Assembly: GCA_947624875.1 (NCBI GenBank)
Contig: CANQMA010000002.1
Location: forward strand, 26,473-90,472
Reading direction: 5' to 3'
DNA: 64,000 bases
Source of the DNA: an uncultured Lachnospiraceae bacterium
Lineage (GTDB): Bacteria > Bacillota > Clostridia > Lachnospirales > Lachnospiraceae
Shown: in pieces, positions 25,468 to 34,533 of the stretch
Layout of the letters: each line of letters starts with the position of its first letter
Position numbering within the stretch: the first letter of the stretch is position 1
Made by a program: the position numbers and the translations under genes
The notes under the pieces: generated by a model
Database searches by the model: none
Told to the model about the DNA's origin: nothing
The model's input: only the letters and a program-made list of their open reading frames with translations

Positions 25468-26829
25468 ATGAGAGAATCGAGAGCATTTCGGCGGATTGTC
25501 CTGTTACTGTTGATTACAGTGAATGTTGTGGGACAGACTGCTATTTTTGCATATTTTTGGGTGACGCATTATAATCTGGGAATTGACAGACAGTTTGTAT
25601 TTAGAGGACATATGGTGATGTTCCTTCTCTATGCGTTACTGTTTTCTATTTTTGCCAATGTATACGGCGTCTTCAAAATCAGACGCCTGCAATATTCAAA
25701 TTTAGTTTTTTCTCAGATTCTGGCACTTCTTTTTACCAATGTAATCGAATACTTTGAAATTTCTCTTCTTTCCCTGCAGATGGTATCGCCGGCCACGCTG
25801 ATTGGCATGACTTTTGACAATATTCTTTTTGGGCTGGTCTGGTGTTGGATTGAAATAAAGGTTTACCGCTGGCTATATCCACCAAAAGATATGCTGCTCA
25901 TATACAGCGACAGGGATCCTGACAATTTAGTCAAAAAAATCCGGACAAGAAACGATAAATATATTATTACCGCGGAAATGCACTGCGACACGGATCCGGA
26001 AGAACTGCACCGCGCGATTTTAAGCCATCAGTCCGTGATTCTCTGCGATATTCCAAGCGGAAAAAGAAATCAAATCATTAAGTATTGTTATTCCCATGAT
26101 AAGAGGGCGTATATTACGCCAAAACTGTCTGACCTGATTATTATTGGCTGCGAGCAGAATACACTGTTTGATTCTCCGCTCCTTGTTTCAAAAATAGAGG
26201 GGCTGAAGTGGGAGCAGGCGGCGGCAAAACGGGTGATGGATATTGTCATTGCGCTGTTGCTGAGCGTTCCAACGCTGATTGTGATGCTGTTTGTTGCCAT
26301 AGGAAATTTAATCTGGGATAGAGGTCCGCTCTTTTATACGCAGCCACGGCTGACCAGGAACGGAAAAGTATTTCATATCCTAAAATTCCGCAGCATGAAA
26401 GTGAATTCCGAAACAGAGGGCGCCCGCCTCGCCATGAAAGATGATGACCGGATTACAAAAGTGGGAAAAGTTCTTCGCGCAACGCATTTAGACGAACTGC
26501 CGCAGGTCTTTAATATTTTGATGGGACAGATGTCAGTCGTTGGACCGAGACCGGAAAGACCGGAAATTGCGAAAGAATATGAGGAAGATATTCCGGAATT
26601 TTCATTTCGTTTGAAAGTGAAAGCAGGATTGACGGGATATGCTCAGGTTTATGGAAAGTATAATACGACGCCATACGATAAATTGAAATTGGATTTATAC
26701 TATATCCAGCACTATAAATTTTATATGGATATCCAGTTGATTCTGATGACCTTCAAGATTATGTTTTTAAAGGAAACCAGTGAAGGGGTAGACCAGAATC
26801 AGAAAACTGCAAAACTTGAAAAGAAATAG
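25468..26829 (+). CDS. Polyprenyl-phosphate sugar-1-phosphate transferase (bacterial sugar transferase family)
   Basis: The 453-residue membrane enzyme should start a wall or capsule glycan by moving a sugar phosphate from a nucleotide sugar to undecaprenyl phosphate. Four N-terminal helices (about residues 8-115) precede a CoA-binding-like region, and the catalytic domain begins at KRVMDIVIALLLSVP (about residue 252). Diagnostic motifs are GPLFYTQPRLTRNGKVFHI, KFRSMKVNSE, DELPQVFNILMGQMSVVGPRPERPE and the C-terminal LDLYYIQHYKFYMDIQLI. AGGAGG sets the ATG. It leads the polymer gene cluster behind a consensus-like promoter. Confidence 0.92.
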   Translation: MRESRAFRRIVLLLLITVNVVGQTAIFAYFWVTHYNLGIDRQFVFRGHMVMFLLYALLFSIFANVYGVFKIRRLQYSNLVFSQILALLFTNVIEYFEISLLSLQMVSPATLIGMTFDNILFGLVWCWIEIKVYRWLYPPKDMLLIYSDRDPDNLVKKIRTRNDKYIITAEMHCDTDPEELHRAILSHQSVILCDIPSGKRNQIIKYCYSHDKRAYITPKLSDLIIIGCEQNTLFDSPLLVSKIEGLKWEQAAAKRVMDIVIALLLSVPTLIVMLFVAIGNLIWDRGPLFYTQPRLTRNGKVFHILKFRSMKVNSETEGARLAMKDDDRITKVGKVLRATHLDELPQVFNILMGQMSVVGPRPERPEIAKEYEEDIPEFSFRLKVKAGLTGYAQVYGKYNTTPYDKLKLDLYYIQHYKFYMDIQLILMTFKIMFLKETSEGVDQNQKTAKLEKK

Positions 26830-26837
26830 GTGAGTGT

Positions 26838-27653
26838 ATGACAGAGTATTCTGTACTAATGTCCGTTTATTATAAAGAAAAATCTGAATATCTGCGAACC
26901 GCCATAGAAAGTATGCTGAGTCAAAGCATCCCGCCAAATGACTTTGTGCTGGTCTGTGACGGTCCGCTTACTGACAGCCTGGAAGAAGTGATTGCAAGTT
27001 ATCAAGCATCTGCTCCAGGCTTATTCAATGTATACCGTCTTCCAAAAAATGTTGGGCTTGCAAAGGCGCTGAATCACGGGATTTTACAATGCAAAAATGA
27101 AATCATTGCCCGTATGGATAGCGATGATATCAGCGCGCCTGACCGGATGGAAAAAGAGTTGAGAGTGGTTGAAGAACAGAATGCAGACCTGGTGGGCGCA
27201 AATGTAATTGAATTTTTTGGAGAGGTCACGAATACAGGCGGCGTCAGACAGGTTCCGGAACATCGTGGGGAAATGCTCCGCTTTGCGAAAAAGAGAAGTC
27301 CGTTTAACCATCCGACAGTGGTATATAAAAAGGAAGCGGTGATCAGAGCCGGACTGTATGGAGATTACCGGTTTTTTGAGGATTATCAGTTGTGGGCGTC
27401 CATGTTAAAGCAGGGCTGCAAAGGGTATAATATTCAGGAAAATCTGGTTTATATGAGAGCCGGCGAGGGAATGTATGAACGCCGTGGAGGACTTCGCTAT
27501 CTGAAATGCATTTTTCGTTTTCAAAAACGCTTGAAAGAACTTGGTTACACAAATGAATTTGAGTTTATAGGAAATGTTATTTCCCGTTCACTTGTCAGTC
27601 TCCTTCCGGGAAATTTTAGGAAAACAGTTTATCAAAAGATTCTGCGCAGATAA
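26838..27653 (+). CDS. Family 2 glycosyltransferase
   Basis: The 271-residue protein is a GT-A fold glycosyltransferase. The nucleotide-sugar site is shown by SVLMSVYYKEKSEYLRTAIE at the N terminus, VCDGPLTD, and the metal-binding IIARMDSDDISAPDRM near residues 87-102. A hydrophobic C-terminal segment (FIGNVISRSLVSLLPGNF) may associate with the membrane. It resembles AmsE-type transferases of extracellular polysaccharide clusters. It follows the initiating sugar transferase by eight bases and probably adds the second sugar of the linkage unit or repeat. Confidence 0.88.
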   Translation: MTEYSVLMSVYYKEKSEYLRTAIESMLSQSIPPNDFVLVCDGPLTDSLEEVIASYQASAPGLFNVYRLPKNVGLAKALNHGILQCKNEIIARMDSDDISAPDRMEKELRVVEEQNADLVGANVIEFFGEVTNTGGVRQVPEHRGEMLRFAKKRSPFNHPTVVYKKEAVIRAGLYGDYRFFEDYQLWASMLKQGCKGYNIQENLVYMRAGEGMYERRGGLRYLKCIFRFQKRLKELGYTNEFEFIGNVISRSLVSLLPGNFRKTVYQKILRR

Positions 27654-27713
27654 AAAAGGACGGAAGTCTTAGTTGATCAGTTTTGATACAAAAAGCGGAG
27701 AATGGAGAAAAAC

Positions 27714-28850
27714 ATGAAAAAAACGCTGTTAAAAATTTTTTTTAGACCTTTGACCTTATTCAATAAATTCATTAAAAAAGATCCACATTTGATTTTCTTT
27801 TATTCCAATTTAGGCTTTCGGGATAATGTCAGGGCGTTTTATGATTATCTGATTGAACATGAGTATCACAAAAAATACCGGATTGTAGTCAGTGTCAATG
27901 ATTTTGAAGACTATGAGAAATCGGCGCCGGACGGCGTTTCTTTTATTGGAAACAGGCAGGGCATTCCGGTTTTTCTCAAAGCAAAGTATGCTTTTTACTG
28001 TTTTGGAAAATATCCGATCAAGCCGGCAAAAAGACAGATGGTAGTCAATTTATGGCATGGGACGCCGCTGAAAAAGATTGGTAATTTAGAACAGGGGCAT
28101 GAGCATACAGATTATAACTTCTTTACAAAAGTATTGACTTCCTCCCCAATGTACAAACCGATTATGGCTGATATTTTTGGCTGCAAAAAAAGTCAGGTAG
28201 AGGTCATGGGAAACCCAAGAAATGACGAAATGTTTCGAAAAGACAGACTCGTGGATACCGCAATCCGCAGAGGATGTAGGAAAATGTTCGCATGGCTTCC
28301 GACATATCGTGAATATGATGGAGATTTCGTTATTTCGACATTGAGTAAAGATGATTTAAAAGAGCTTGACCGGTATCTCAAAGAGATTGAGTGCCGTATG
28401 ATAATAAAAACACATCCAATGCAGCAGCCGGATCTTACCGGAATCAAATATTCAGCGGTTGAATTTATTACGGAGGAGCAGTTAAAAAAACAAAAGATGA
28501 CAGTTTATACGCTGCTTCGAAACGCTGACGCGCTGATTACTGATTATTCTTCCGTGTACTTTGATTATCTGTTGTTAGACAGGCCGATTGCTTTTGCAAT
28601 CGACGATATGGAAACATATGCTTTCCGGAGGGGATTTGTCTTTGAAAATCCAAAGGAGTTTATGCCCGGAATGGAAATCAGAACGCTGTACGATATGGAA
28701 AAATTCATTTCCGACACATTCAATGGAGAGGATTCATACCGGAAGCAGCGGAAAGCAGTCTGCGACAAGGTCAATTATTATCAGGATGGAAATGCCTGTG
28801 AAAGAATTGCAAAACGCTTTTTAAAGGGAAAAAATGATGAAACAGATTAA
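27714..28850 (+). CDS. CDP-glycerol glycerophosphotransferase family protein (TagB/TagF-like)
   Basis: I place the start at ATG 27714, where GGAG lies six bases upstream; the in-frame ATG at 27702 is poorly spaced. The 378-residue protein has the family motifs NLWHGTPLKKIGN, a nucleotide-site segment MFAWLPTYREYDGDF, and LITDYSSVYFDYLLLDRP. These enzymes transfer glycerol-phosphate from CDP-glycerol to a lipid-linked acceptor at the inner face of the membrane. The shorter length fits a TagB-like priming enzyme, but the motifs do not tell priming from polymerising activity. Its last 17 bp overlap the next transferase gene. Confidence 0.87.
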   Translation: MKKTLLKIFFRPLTLFNKFIKKDPHLIFFYSNLGFRDNVRAFYDYLIEHEYHKKYRIVVSVNDFEDYEKSAPDGVSFIGNRQGIPVFLKAKYAFYCFGKYPIKPAKRQMVVNLWHGTPLKKIGNLEQGHEHTDYNFFTKVLTSSPMYKPIMADIFGCKKSQVEVMGNPRNDEMFRKDRLVDTAIRRGCRKMFAWLPTYREYDGDFVISTLSKDDLKELDRYLKEIECRMIIKTHPMQQPDLTGIKYSAVEFITEEQLKKQKMTVYTLLRNADALITDYSSVYFDYLLLDRPIAFAIDDMETYAFRRGFVFENPKEFMPGMEIRTLYDMEKFISDTFNGEDSYRKQRKAVCDKVNYYQDGNACERIAKRFLKGKNDETD

Positions 28851-30039
28851 AAACTTGTTAAGATGGCTCATGCTCGTTTATAAAAGACTATTATATTGGG
28901 TTGCAAAAAAAACGACAAAAATCAAACCGCAGCAGATTGTGTTTGAGAGTTTTCAGGGAAGGAGTTTTTCCTGCAATCCGAAAGGAATTTACGAAGCAAT
29001 GATTGCTGATGACCGATACAGCGGTTTTCAGTATGTGTGGGTTTTCCGGGATCTAAAAAAAGGGGAAAAAGCAATCGGAAGAAGCGATGTCAGCATTGTC
29101 CGGTTTGAAAGTTTTTCCTATTATAAAGCATTTGCCGGGGCAAAATACTGGGTGCTGAATTCCAATACGAGAAGTTTTTTAAAACCCCGCAAAGGACAGA
29201 TTTATGTGCAGACATGGCATGGGACGCCGCTCAAAAAAATTGGGTGTGACGTCGTAAAAGAAGGAAATGCAGTTACAAAAGTTTCCGAAATCCCGAAAAT
29301 ATATCACAGAGAGGCAGAAAAAATTTCCTATATGATATCTCCGTCAGCGTACTGTACGGAGAAACTGATTTCTGCATTCCGCTTAAAAGAGCATCATAAA
29401 GAAAAAATTGTTCTGGAAACCGGATATCCGAGAAATGACAGTTTATTTCAATACACAGAGGAAACAATAAAAAATATAAAGCAGAAACTTGGACTGCCGT
29501 CAGACAAAAAAATAATGTTATATGCGCCTACATTTCGGGACAACCGGCACTCCACAGTCGGAGGGTTCTTTGTTGACACGAAGATGGATTTTGGAAAAAT
29601 GAGGGAACAGTTCGGAGGACAATATGTCCTACTGTTTCGCGCCCATTATTTTATTGCTCAGCAGATGCATTTAGAACAATATCAGGGATTCGTGAAAGAT
29701 GTTTCCACAGTGGGTGATGTCAATGAACTTTACCTGATCAGCGATTTGCTGATTACCGACTATTCTTCCGTTTTCTTTGATTATGCAAACTTAAAGCGTC
29801 CGATGTTTTTTTATCTGTATGATTATGAAGAATATCGGGATACGGTTCGGGATTTATACTTTGATATGAAAGAACTTCCGGGACCGATTGCAGCCTCACA
29901 AGAGCAGTTAATGGAGGAAATCCGGACCTATGATAAGTCCTTATGGGAAAAGCGATATCAGGCATTTCACGACCGATACAATTATCTCGATGATAAAGAC
30001 AGCGGGAAACGGGTCGTGGAACAAATTATTAAAGGATAA
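28834..30039 (+). CDS. CDP-glycerol glycerophosphotransferase family protein (TagF-like)
   Basis: The 401-residue protein has an amphipathic N-terminal segment, then FESFQGRSFSCNPKGIYEAM, the catalytic QTWHGTPLKKIGCD, MLYAPTFRDNR and LLITDYSSVFFDYANLKRP. This is the full motif set of the TagF catalytic domain with little else. It likely adds or polymerises glycerol-phosphate or ribitol-phosphate units. Two adjacent ATG codons (28834 and 28837) lie behind AAAGGGA. It is translationally coupled to the upstream transferase by overlap, and a separate promoter follows it. Confidence 0.88.
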   Translation: MMKQIKNLLRWLMLVYKRLLYWVAKKTTKIKPQQIVFESFQGRSFSCNPKGIYEAMIADDRYSGFQYVWVFRDLKKGEKAIGRSDVSIVRFESFSYYKAFAGAKYWVLNSNTRSFLKPRKGQIYVQTWHGTPLKKIGCDVVKEGNAVTKVSEIPKIYHREAEKISYMISPSAYCTEKLISAFRLKEHHKEKIVLETGYPRNDSLFQYTEETIKNIKQKLGLPSDKKIMLYAPTFRDNRHSTVGGFFVDTKMDFGKMREQFGGQYVLLFRAHYFIAQQMHLEQYQGFVKDVSTVGDVNELYLISDLLITDYSSVFFDYANLKRPMFFYLYDYEEYRDTVRDLYFDMKELPGPIAASQEQLMEEIRTYDKSLWEKRYQAFHDRYNYLDDKDSGKRVVEQIIKG

Positions 30040-30078
30040 AACCTTTAGGAAAGCGATGTTATAAAACCGATAAAAATG

Positions 30079-30107
30079 TTGACTATTTTCGACAGAATCT
30101 ATACAAT
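30079..30107 (+). promoter_or_regulatory. Promoter of tagD and the GT2-TagF fusion gene
   Basis: TTGACT (30079-30084), a 17-base spacer and TACAAT (30102-30107) lie in the 122-bp gap before tagD. This gives CDP-glycerol synthesis a promoter separate from the upstream transferases. Confidence 0.65.
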
Positions 30108-30161
30108 GGTTGAGGAAAGTCGCAAGTTTAAATAAATGGAAGGAAATGAGGAGAATTAATT

Positions 30162-30569
30162 ATGAAACGAGTAATTACGTATGGAACTTTTGACATGCTG
30201 CATTACGGACATATTAATCTGCTGAGACGTGCAAAAGAACATGGAGATTATCTGGTCGTAGTACTTTCTACGGATGAATTCAACTGGAATTCAAAACATA
30301 AAAAATGCTATTTTACCTACGAACAGCGGAAAATGGTTTTGGAATCTATCCGATATGTAGATTTGGTTATCCCGGAAAATAACTGGGAACAGAAAGTTTC
30401 AGATGTACAGGATTATAAGATTGATACATTTGTTATGGGAAGCGACTGGGAAGGCAAGTTTGACTTCTTAAAAGATTATTGTGAAGTTGTATATCTCCCG
30501 AGAACGGAGGGAATTTCCACAACACAGATTAAGAGCGACTTAAACAGTAAGGACTTGACTAAAAAATAA
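30162..30569 (+). CDS. tagD: Glycerol-3-phosphate cytidylyltransferase
   Basis: The 135-residue enzyme makes CDP-glycerol from CTP and glycerol-3-phosphate, the donor for the five glycerophosphotransferase-type proteins around it. The nucleotidyltransferase signatures are TYGTFDMLHYGHINLLRRAK at the N terminus (HxGH motif as HYGH) and RTEGISTTQIK at the C terminus. Both are typical of TagD/GCT, as is the length. It has its own promoter (30079-30107). The motif set is close to TagD, but a related cytidylyltransferase for another polyol phosphate cannot be excluded without alignment. Confidence 0.95.
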   Translation: MKRVITYGTFDMLHYGHINLLRRAKEHGDYLVVVLSTDEFNWNSKHKKCYFTYEQRKMVLESIRYVDLVIPENNWEQKVSDVQDYKIDTFVMGSDWEGKFDFLKDYCEVVYLPRTEGISTTQIKSDLNSKDLTKK

Positions 30570-30600
30570 GATTTTCCGTGGTACAAGTTGGAGGAATCAA

Positions 30601-32784
30601 ATGGTTAGTATTATCGTGACATTCAAAAAAGATTTGAAATATCTGAAAGACTGTCTGGAAAGTATTGCAGTGCAGGAATACAATGATATTGAAACGATAT
30701 TGGTATTGGACCATACAGACGAGGATGTAACCCCGCTGGTGGAAGAATATCAAAAGCAGATTAATCTTTCTGTCTATCAGGTGGAAGAAGGAAAATCCGG
30801 TGTTTCTGCAGCAAGAAATCTCGGGCTTAGAAAAGTTACCGGAGAATATCTGATGTTTCTTGACGGCGATGATTTTATTCTGGAGGGGACGCTCAACAGT
30901 TTTTTGAGCGTCATGGACGAGGATACGGATATTGTTTATGCCCAGCTTCGAAACACCCGGGCAACCAGAGAGGCATATATTGAAGGAAGGGCTGAGCCTT
31001 TTAAGGGAGAGGATGAAGTGCTGGAGGCACTCGACTTTAATGATTACTTCAATTATTGTATTGAGCGCTATAAAGTGCTTGAAAAACTGACGATTCTTTC
31101 CTGCCTTTATCGAACAGCGTTGTGGAAAGAGAACAATATTTCATTTAATGACGAACTTATTTTCTACGCAGATGTAAAGCCTATGGCGCAGGTCTTTAGT
31201 AAGGCAAAACAGATTAAAGGCGCAGAGGGAGCGGTCTACATCAAGAGACATCACAATGATAAAGTAAACAATCCGTCTCTGCTGCAGTATCCAAAAGACG
31301 AGACGATGTCCAATTATATTCAGGCATATAAAGAAGCCATTGCAGCTGTCGAAGATGAAAAGATTGAGAAACATCTGAATCTGGTTCTGGCAAAATTTAT
31401 TTCAAGGCTGTTCCCAAAAAAATACCGGGGCAGCGAGGACGATAAATGGCGTGGGGAATATTATGACCAGCTTTTGGAAATTTCCCAGACAATTGATAAA
31501 AAATACGTGAAGAAATCAGATATGTTCCGCCGGAATAAAAAGTATGTGTTTGCATTTATGAAGGGGGACAGATCAAAAATCGGAAAAATTTCCAATAGAC
31601 TGCTCGCCAAGAGAAAAATGAACCGGATTCTGACAGATAAAAGATTCCGGAATAAAACAATTACCCTTTATTTCTTCAATAAGATGTCTTTGAAGAAAAA
31701 CTGGGTTGTGTTTGAAAGCTTCATGGGAAGAAACTATTCCGGCCAGCCGAAATATGTTTATCAGTATATGCAGGAACACTGTGGAAACCAGTACCGGTAT
31801 ATCTGGATTGTTGACAGGCGCGGTATTAAAATTGATGGAAATTGTAAAAAGGTAAGACGCTGGAGTCTTCGCTATTACTATTATATGAACCGCAGCAAAT
31901 ATTGGGTGCTGAATATGCGCCAGCCACTGAGTATTGTAAGAAGAGATGAAACGGTGATGCTTCAGACATGGCACGGAACTCCGTTGAAAAAACTGGCGTT
32001 TGACTTGGAAAATATTCATTCCTATACTCCGAAATATAAGGAAAATGTGTTTAAACAGACCCGTGGATGGGACTATATGCTCTCAGACAATCCATATTCT
32101 TCCAAATGTTTCCAAAGCGCATATATGCTTGAGGAAGGACAGATTCTTGAAGCGGGATATCCGGCAAATGATCCAATGTATGCGCCGGATAAAGAACAGC
32201 GCGCGCTGGATATCAAGAAAAAACTTGGAATTCCACTGGATAAAAAGGTTATTCTTTATGCGCCGACTTGGCGCGATGACCAGTTTATAGATACCGGTGA
32301 ATATGGATTTGAACTGGATCTGGATGTGAAAAAGTTAAAAGAAGAATTTTCAGATGAGTATGTTCTTTTGATGAGACTTCACTATCTGGTAGTTGAGCAT
32401 TTGGACATGAAACAGTATGGAGATTTTACGATAGACGTATGTAATTATGACGACATCACCGATCTGTATCTGGTTACAGATTTGCTGATCACTGATTATT
32501 CTTCTGTTTTCTTTGATTTTGCAAATCTGAAAAGACCAATGCTGTTTTATATGTATGATTTGGAAAATTATCGGGATAACCTGCATGGATTTTACATGAA
32601 CATTCAGGAATCACTTCCGGGGCCAATTCTGCAGACCAATGAAGAGGTGCGCGACGCCATACGAAATCTTCCTCAAGTGCAAAAAGAATATGAGGAAAAA
32701 TATGAAAGATTTTATGAGGAGTTCTGCTGCCTGGATGATGGAAATGCTGCGCAGCGTGTTGTCGACACCGTATTTCAAAAATAA
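30601..32784 (+). CDS. Bifunctional GT2 glycosyltransferase / CDP-glycerol glycerophosphotransferase
   Basis: This 727-residue protein joins two enzymes. Residues 1-340 are a family 2 glycosyltransferase (MVSIIVTFKKDLKYLKDCLE at the N terminus, then KSGVSAARNLGLRKVTGEYL and MFLDGDDFILEG). Residues 365-727 are a TagF-type domain (FESFMGRNYSGQPKY, QTWHGTPLKKLAF near 455-467, LYAPTWRDDQF, LLITDYSSVFFDFANLKRP near 627-645). The fusion could build a polymer of alternating sugar and polyol-phosphate units. It is 31 bp after tagD and ends 14 bp from a convergent transferase gene. Confidence 0.9.
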   Translation: MVSIIVTFKKDLKYLKDCLESIAVQEYNDIETILVLDHTDEDVTPLVEEYQKQINLSVYQVEEGKSGVSAARNLGLRKVTGEYLMFLDGDDFILEGTLNSFLSVMDEDTDIVYAQLRNTRATREAYIEGRAEPFKGEDEVLEALDFNDYFNYCIERYKVLEKLTILSCLYRTALWKENNISFNDELIFYADVKPMAQVFSKAKQIKGAEGAVYIKRHHNDKVNNPSLLQYPKDETMSNYIQAYKEAIAAVEDEKIEKHLNLVLAKFISRLFPKKYRGSEDDKWRGEYYDQLLEISQTIDKKYVKKSDMFRRNKKYVFAFMKGDRSKIGKISNRLLAKRKMNRILTDKRFRNKTITLYFFNKMSLKKNWVVFESFMGRNYSGQPKYVYQYMQEHCGNQYRYIWIVDRRGIKIDGNCKKVRRWSLRYYYYMNRSKYWVLNMRQPLSIVRRDETVMLQTWHGTPLKKLAFDLENIHSYTPKYKENVFKQTRGWDYMLSDNPYSSKCFQSAYMLEEGQILEAGYPANDPMYAPDKEQRALDIKKKLGIPLDKKVILYAPTWRDDQFIDTGEYGFELDLDVKKLKEEFSDEYVLLMRLHYLVVEHLDMKQYGDFTIDVCNYDDITDLYLVTDLLITDYSSVFFDFANLKRPMLFYMYDLENYRDNLHGFYMNIQESLPGPILQTNEEVRDAIRNLPQVQKEYEEKYERFYEEFCCLDDGNAAQRVVDTVFQK

Positions 32785-32797
32785 AGCAATCGGCGCA

Positions 32798-34513
32798 TCA
32801 GCGGGGCAGGGCATTGACAAATTCTGCCCAGTATTTGGTGACGCCGCCAATTACTTTCACCTCATCAAACTGCATGGTACCGAGAGTACGCCGCACTTCA
32901 TGCCTGAAAAAGTTTTTGGTCTGTGAAGTTACAAATGGCAGTGCGTACCATACCAGAATCCGTACTTCTGCAGGCAGATGATTAAAGAACTGTTTATTTT
33001 TTTCATCTTTAAAAGATGTTACCAACAGAGTGACATCTTTTTTTTCAAAATCAATAGACTCTAAATATTCGAGCAGTTCATGATAAGAACTTTCTTGATT
33101 TACCCGTGTGTTAAAGCAGATAAGCGCACGGGTCTTATTTTGACGAAATCCCTCAAATGCATAAATGCCTGTTTCGGTTCGCCGGTACTGTCTTAAATAA
33201 AATTCTGAGAGATCTTCCCGGAGCGCCACATCTTCCTCCGGCATGGACATTTTCTTAAAAACAATATCAATCAGGCGCCTGCAGCTATTTCCGTCTTCAT
33301 TATAAGTACACCATGAAAGCATGGTCTGATAACGTTTCTGATAAGTTTTCAGATAATCTTTCGGAGCTTTTGTCACTAAGGATAAAGTCTGGCAAATCAC
33401 ATCTTTCTCTGAGGAAACAAGCCCCGGTAAAGAATCTACCGGAACATAAAGCCCTCTGCCGGTTTCGTACTGTTCTAAATCCGGCACATAAAAAATCATC
33501 GGTTTTCCGGTTGCCAGATAATCAAAGAAAATGCTGGAGTAATCGGAAATCAATACATCGACAACAGACAGCAGTTCATTCGTGTCAATCGTAAATGGAA
33601 TGAGAAAATCACGCAGCCCCGGTTCTGCAGCCAGAATCCGGTAAAGAAAATAGTGGACGCGCAGATAAATCCGATATTCCTGTTGATTGACGGAATCAGC
33701 AAACTGATAGATGAGTTGTTTTAATTCTTTTACGTCGTAATCAAGACGGTCATAAAGGCTTCCCTTCCATGTTGGAGCGTAAAGGATTATCTTTTTATCT
33801 GTCTGAAGCCCAAGACGGTTTAATTTTTCATATACATATTTTTTGTCCGGCGCAGTCAGACAGTCCATACGGGGTGTCCCGATTTCTAAAAGAGTTCCCT
33901 CAAACAATTCGTCAAGTTTATAAGAGCGTCGATACATGATATCCGTCATAAACCGGTTGGATGACAAAAGATAATCGGCAGATAAAAAATGTCTTGCAGG
34001 TCCCCGCGCATTTTCAACCCGCTCTGCAGTGTGCTCATAGCCCATATATTTCGTCGGAACGCCATGCCATGTATTGATATAAACCTGCTGTGGACGTTTT
34101 TCAAAAAAGTAGCCAAAAGTAGTATTTGCAATCAGATACTGACATGTCGCAAGATACTCGTAGTACCGGGAGGAACCGCGCTTTACAATCACAACATTGG
34201 CCAGGGAAGAAAACTCTTTGGTATTTGGCTCTGCGCGCTCTAAATCGTCCACTGCCCAGACATGGACAAAATCTTTGAAGAAAGAATCTTTCAAAAGAGC
34301 CTTAAAAATGGCGCGCGGATTGTCCAAAATCCCCAGACCGGCAAAAGCCTCATAAAAAACATACTGTTCTTTGATTGGTTTCTTCAATGAATGAAAATAT
34401 ACCTTTTTTCCATAGTCTTTTTGGGGCATGAAAAAAGGCTGCAAAATTCTTTTGCAAAATCTCCTGACGTTTGATTTGATTGATGGCCGGATTGTTGCTG
34501 CGATTTTATCCAT
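32798..34513 (-). CDS. CDP-glycerol glycerophosphotransferase family protein with a truncated GT4-like C terminus
   Basis: The start is ATG at 34513, five bases after AGGAG; the GTG two codons upstream overlaps that site. Of 571 residues, 1-390 form a glycerophosphotransferase domain with altered motifs (NTWHGVPTKYMGYE instead of HGTPLK, ILYAPTWKGSLYD, LISDYSSIFFDYLATGKP). Residues 430-571 resemble the first half of the GT4 domain of its upstream neighbour: both have a YDVTVF/KDVTLL strand, a block of about 25 residues, then an FDxV strand. It stops where that domain would continue. It is the second gene of a minus-strand operon and may have lost its glycosyltransferase activity. Confidence 0.85.
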   Translation of the reverse strand: MDKIAATIRPSIKSNVRRFCKRILQPFFMPQKDYGKKVYFHSLKKPIKEQYVFYEAFAGLGILDNPRAIFKALLKDSFFKDFVHVWAVDDLERAEPNTKEFSSLANVVIVKRGSSRYYEYLATCQYLIANTTFGYFFEKRPQQVYINTWHGVPTKYMGYEHTAERVENARGPARHFLSADYLLSSNRFMTDIMYRRSYKLDELFEGTLLEIGTPRMDCLTAPDKKYVYEKLNRLGLQTDKKIILYAPTWKGSLYDRLDYDVKELKQLIYQFADSVNQQEYRIYLRVHYFLYRILAAEPGLRDFLIPFTIDTNELLSVVDVLISDYSSIFFDYLATGKPMIFYVPDLEQYETGRGLYVPVDSLPGLVSSEKDVICQTLSLVTKAPKDYLKTYQKRYQTMLSWCTYNEDGNSCRRLIDIVFKKMSMPEEDVALREDLSEFYLRQYRRTETGIYAFEGFRQNKTRALICFNTRVNQESSYHELLEYLESIDFEKKDVTLLVTSFKDEKNKQFFNHLPAEVRILVWYALPFVTSQTKNFFRHEVRRTLGTMQFDEVKVIGGVTKYWAEFVNALPR

Positions 34514-34533
34514 ATGCACTCCTGTATCGTATT

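Noticed and set aside
25362..25574. A 70-residue plus-strand reading frame upstream of and overlapping the sugar transferase gene
   Set aside because: It has no ribosome site, and its composition is that of a shadow frame. The real start at 25468 has AGGAGG.
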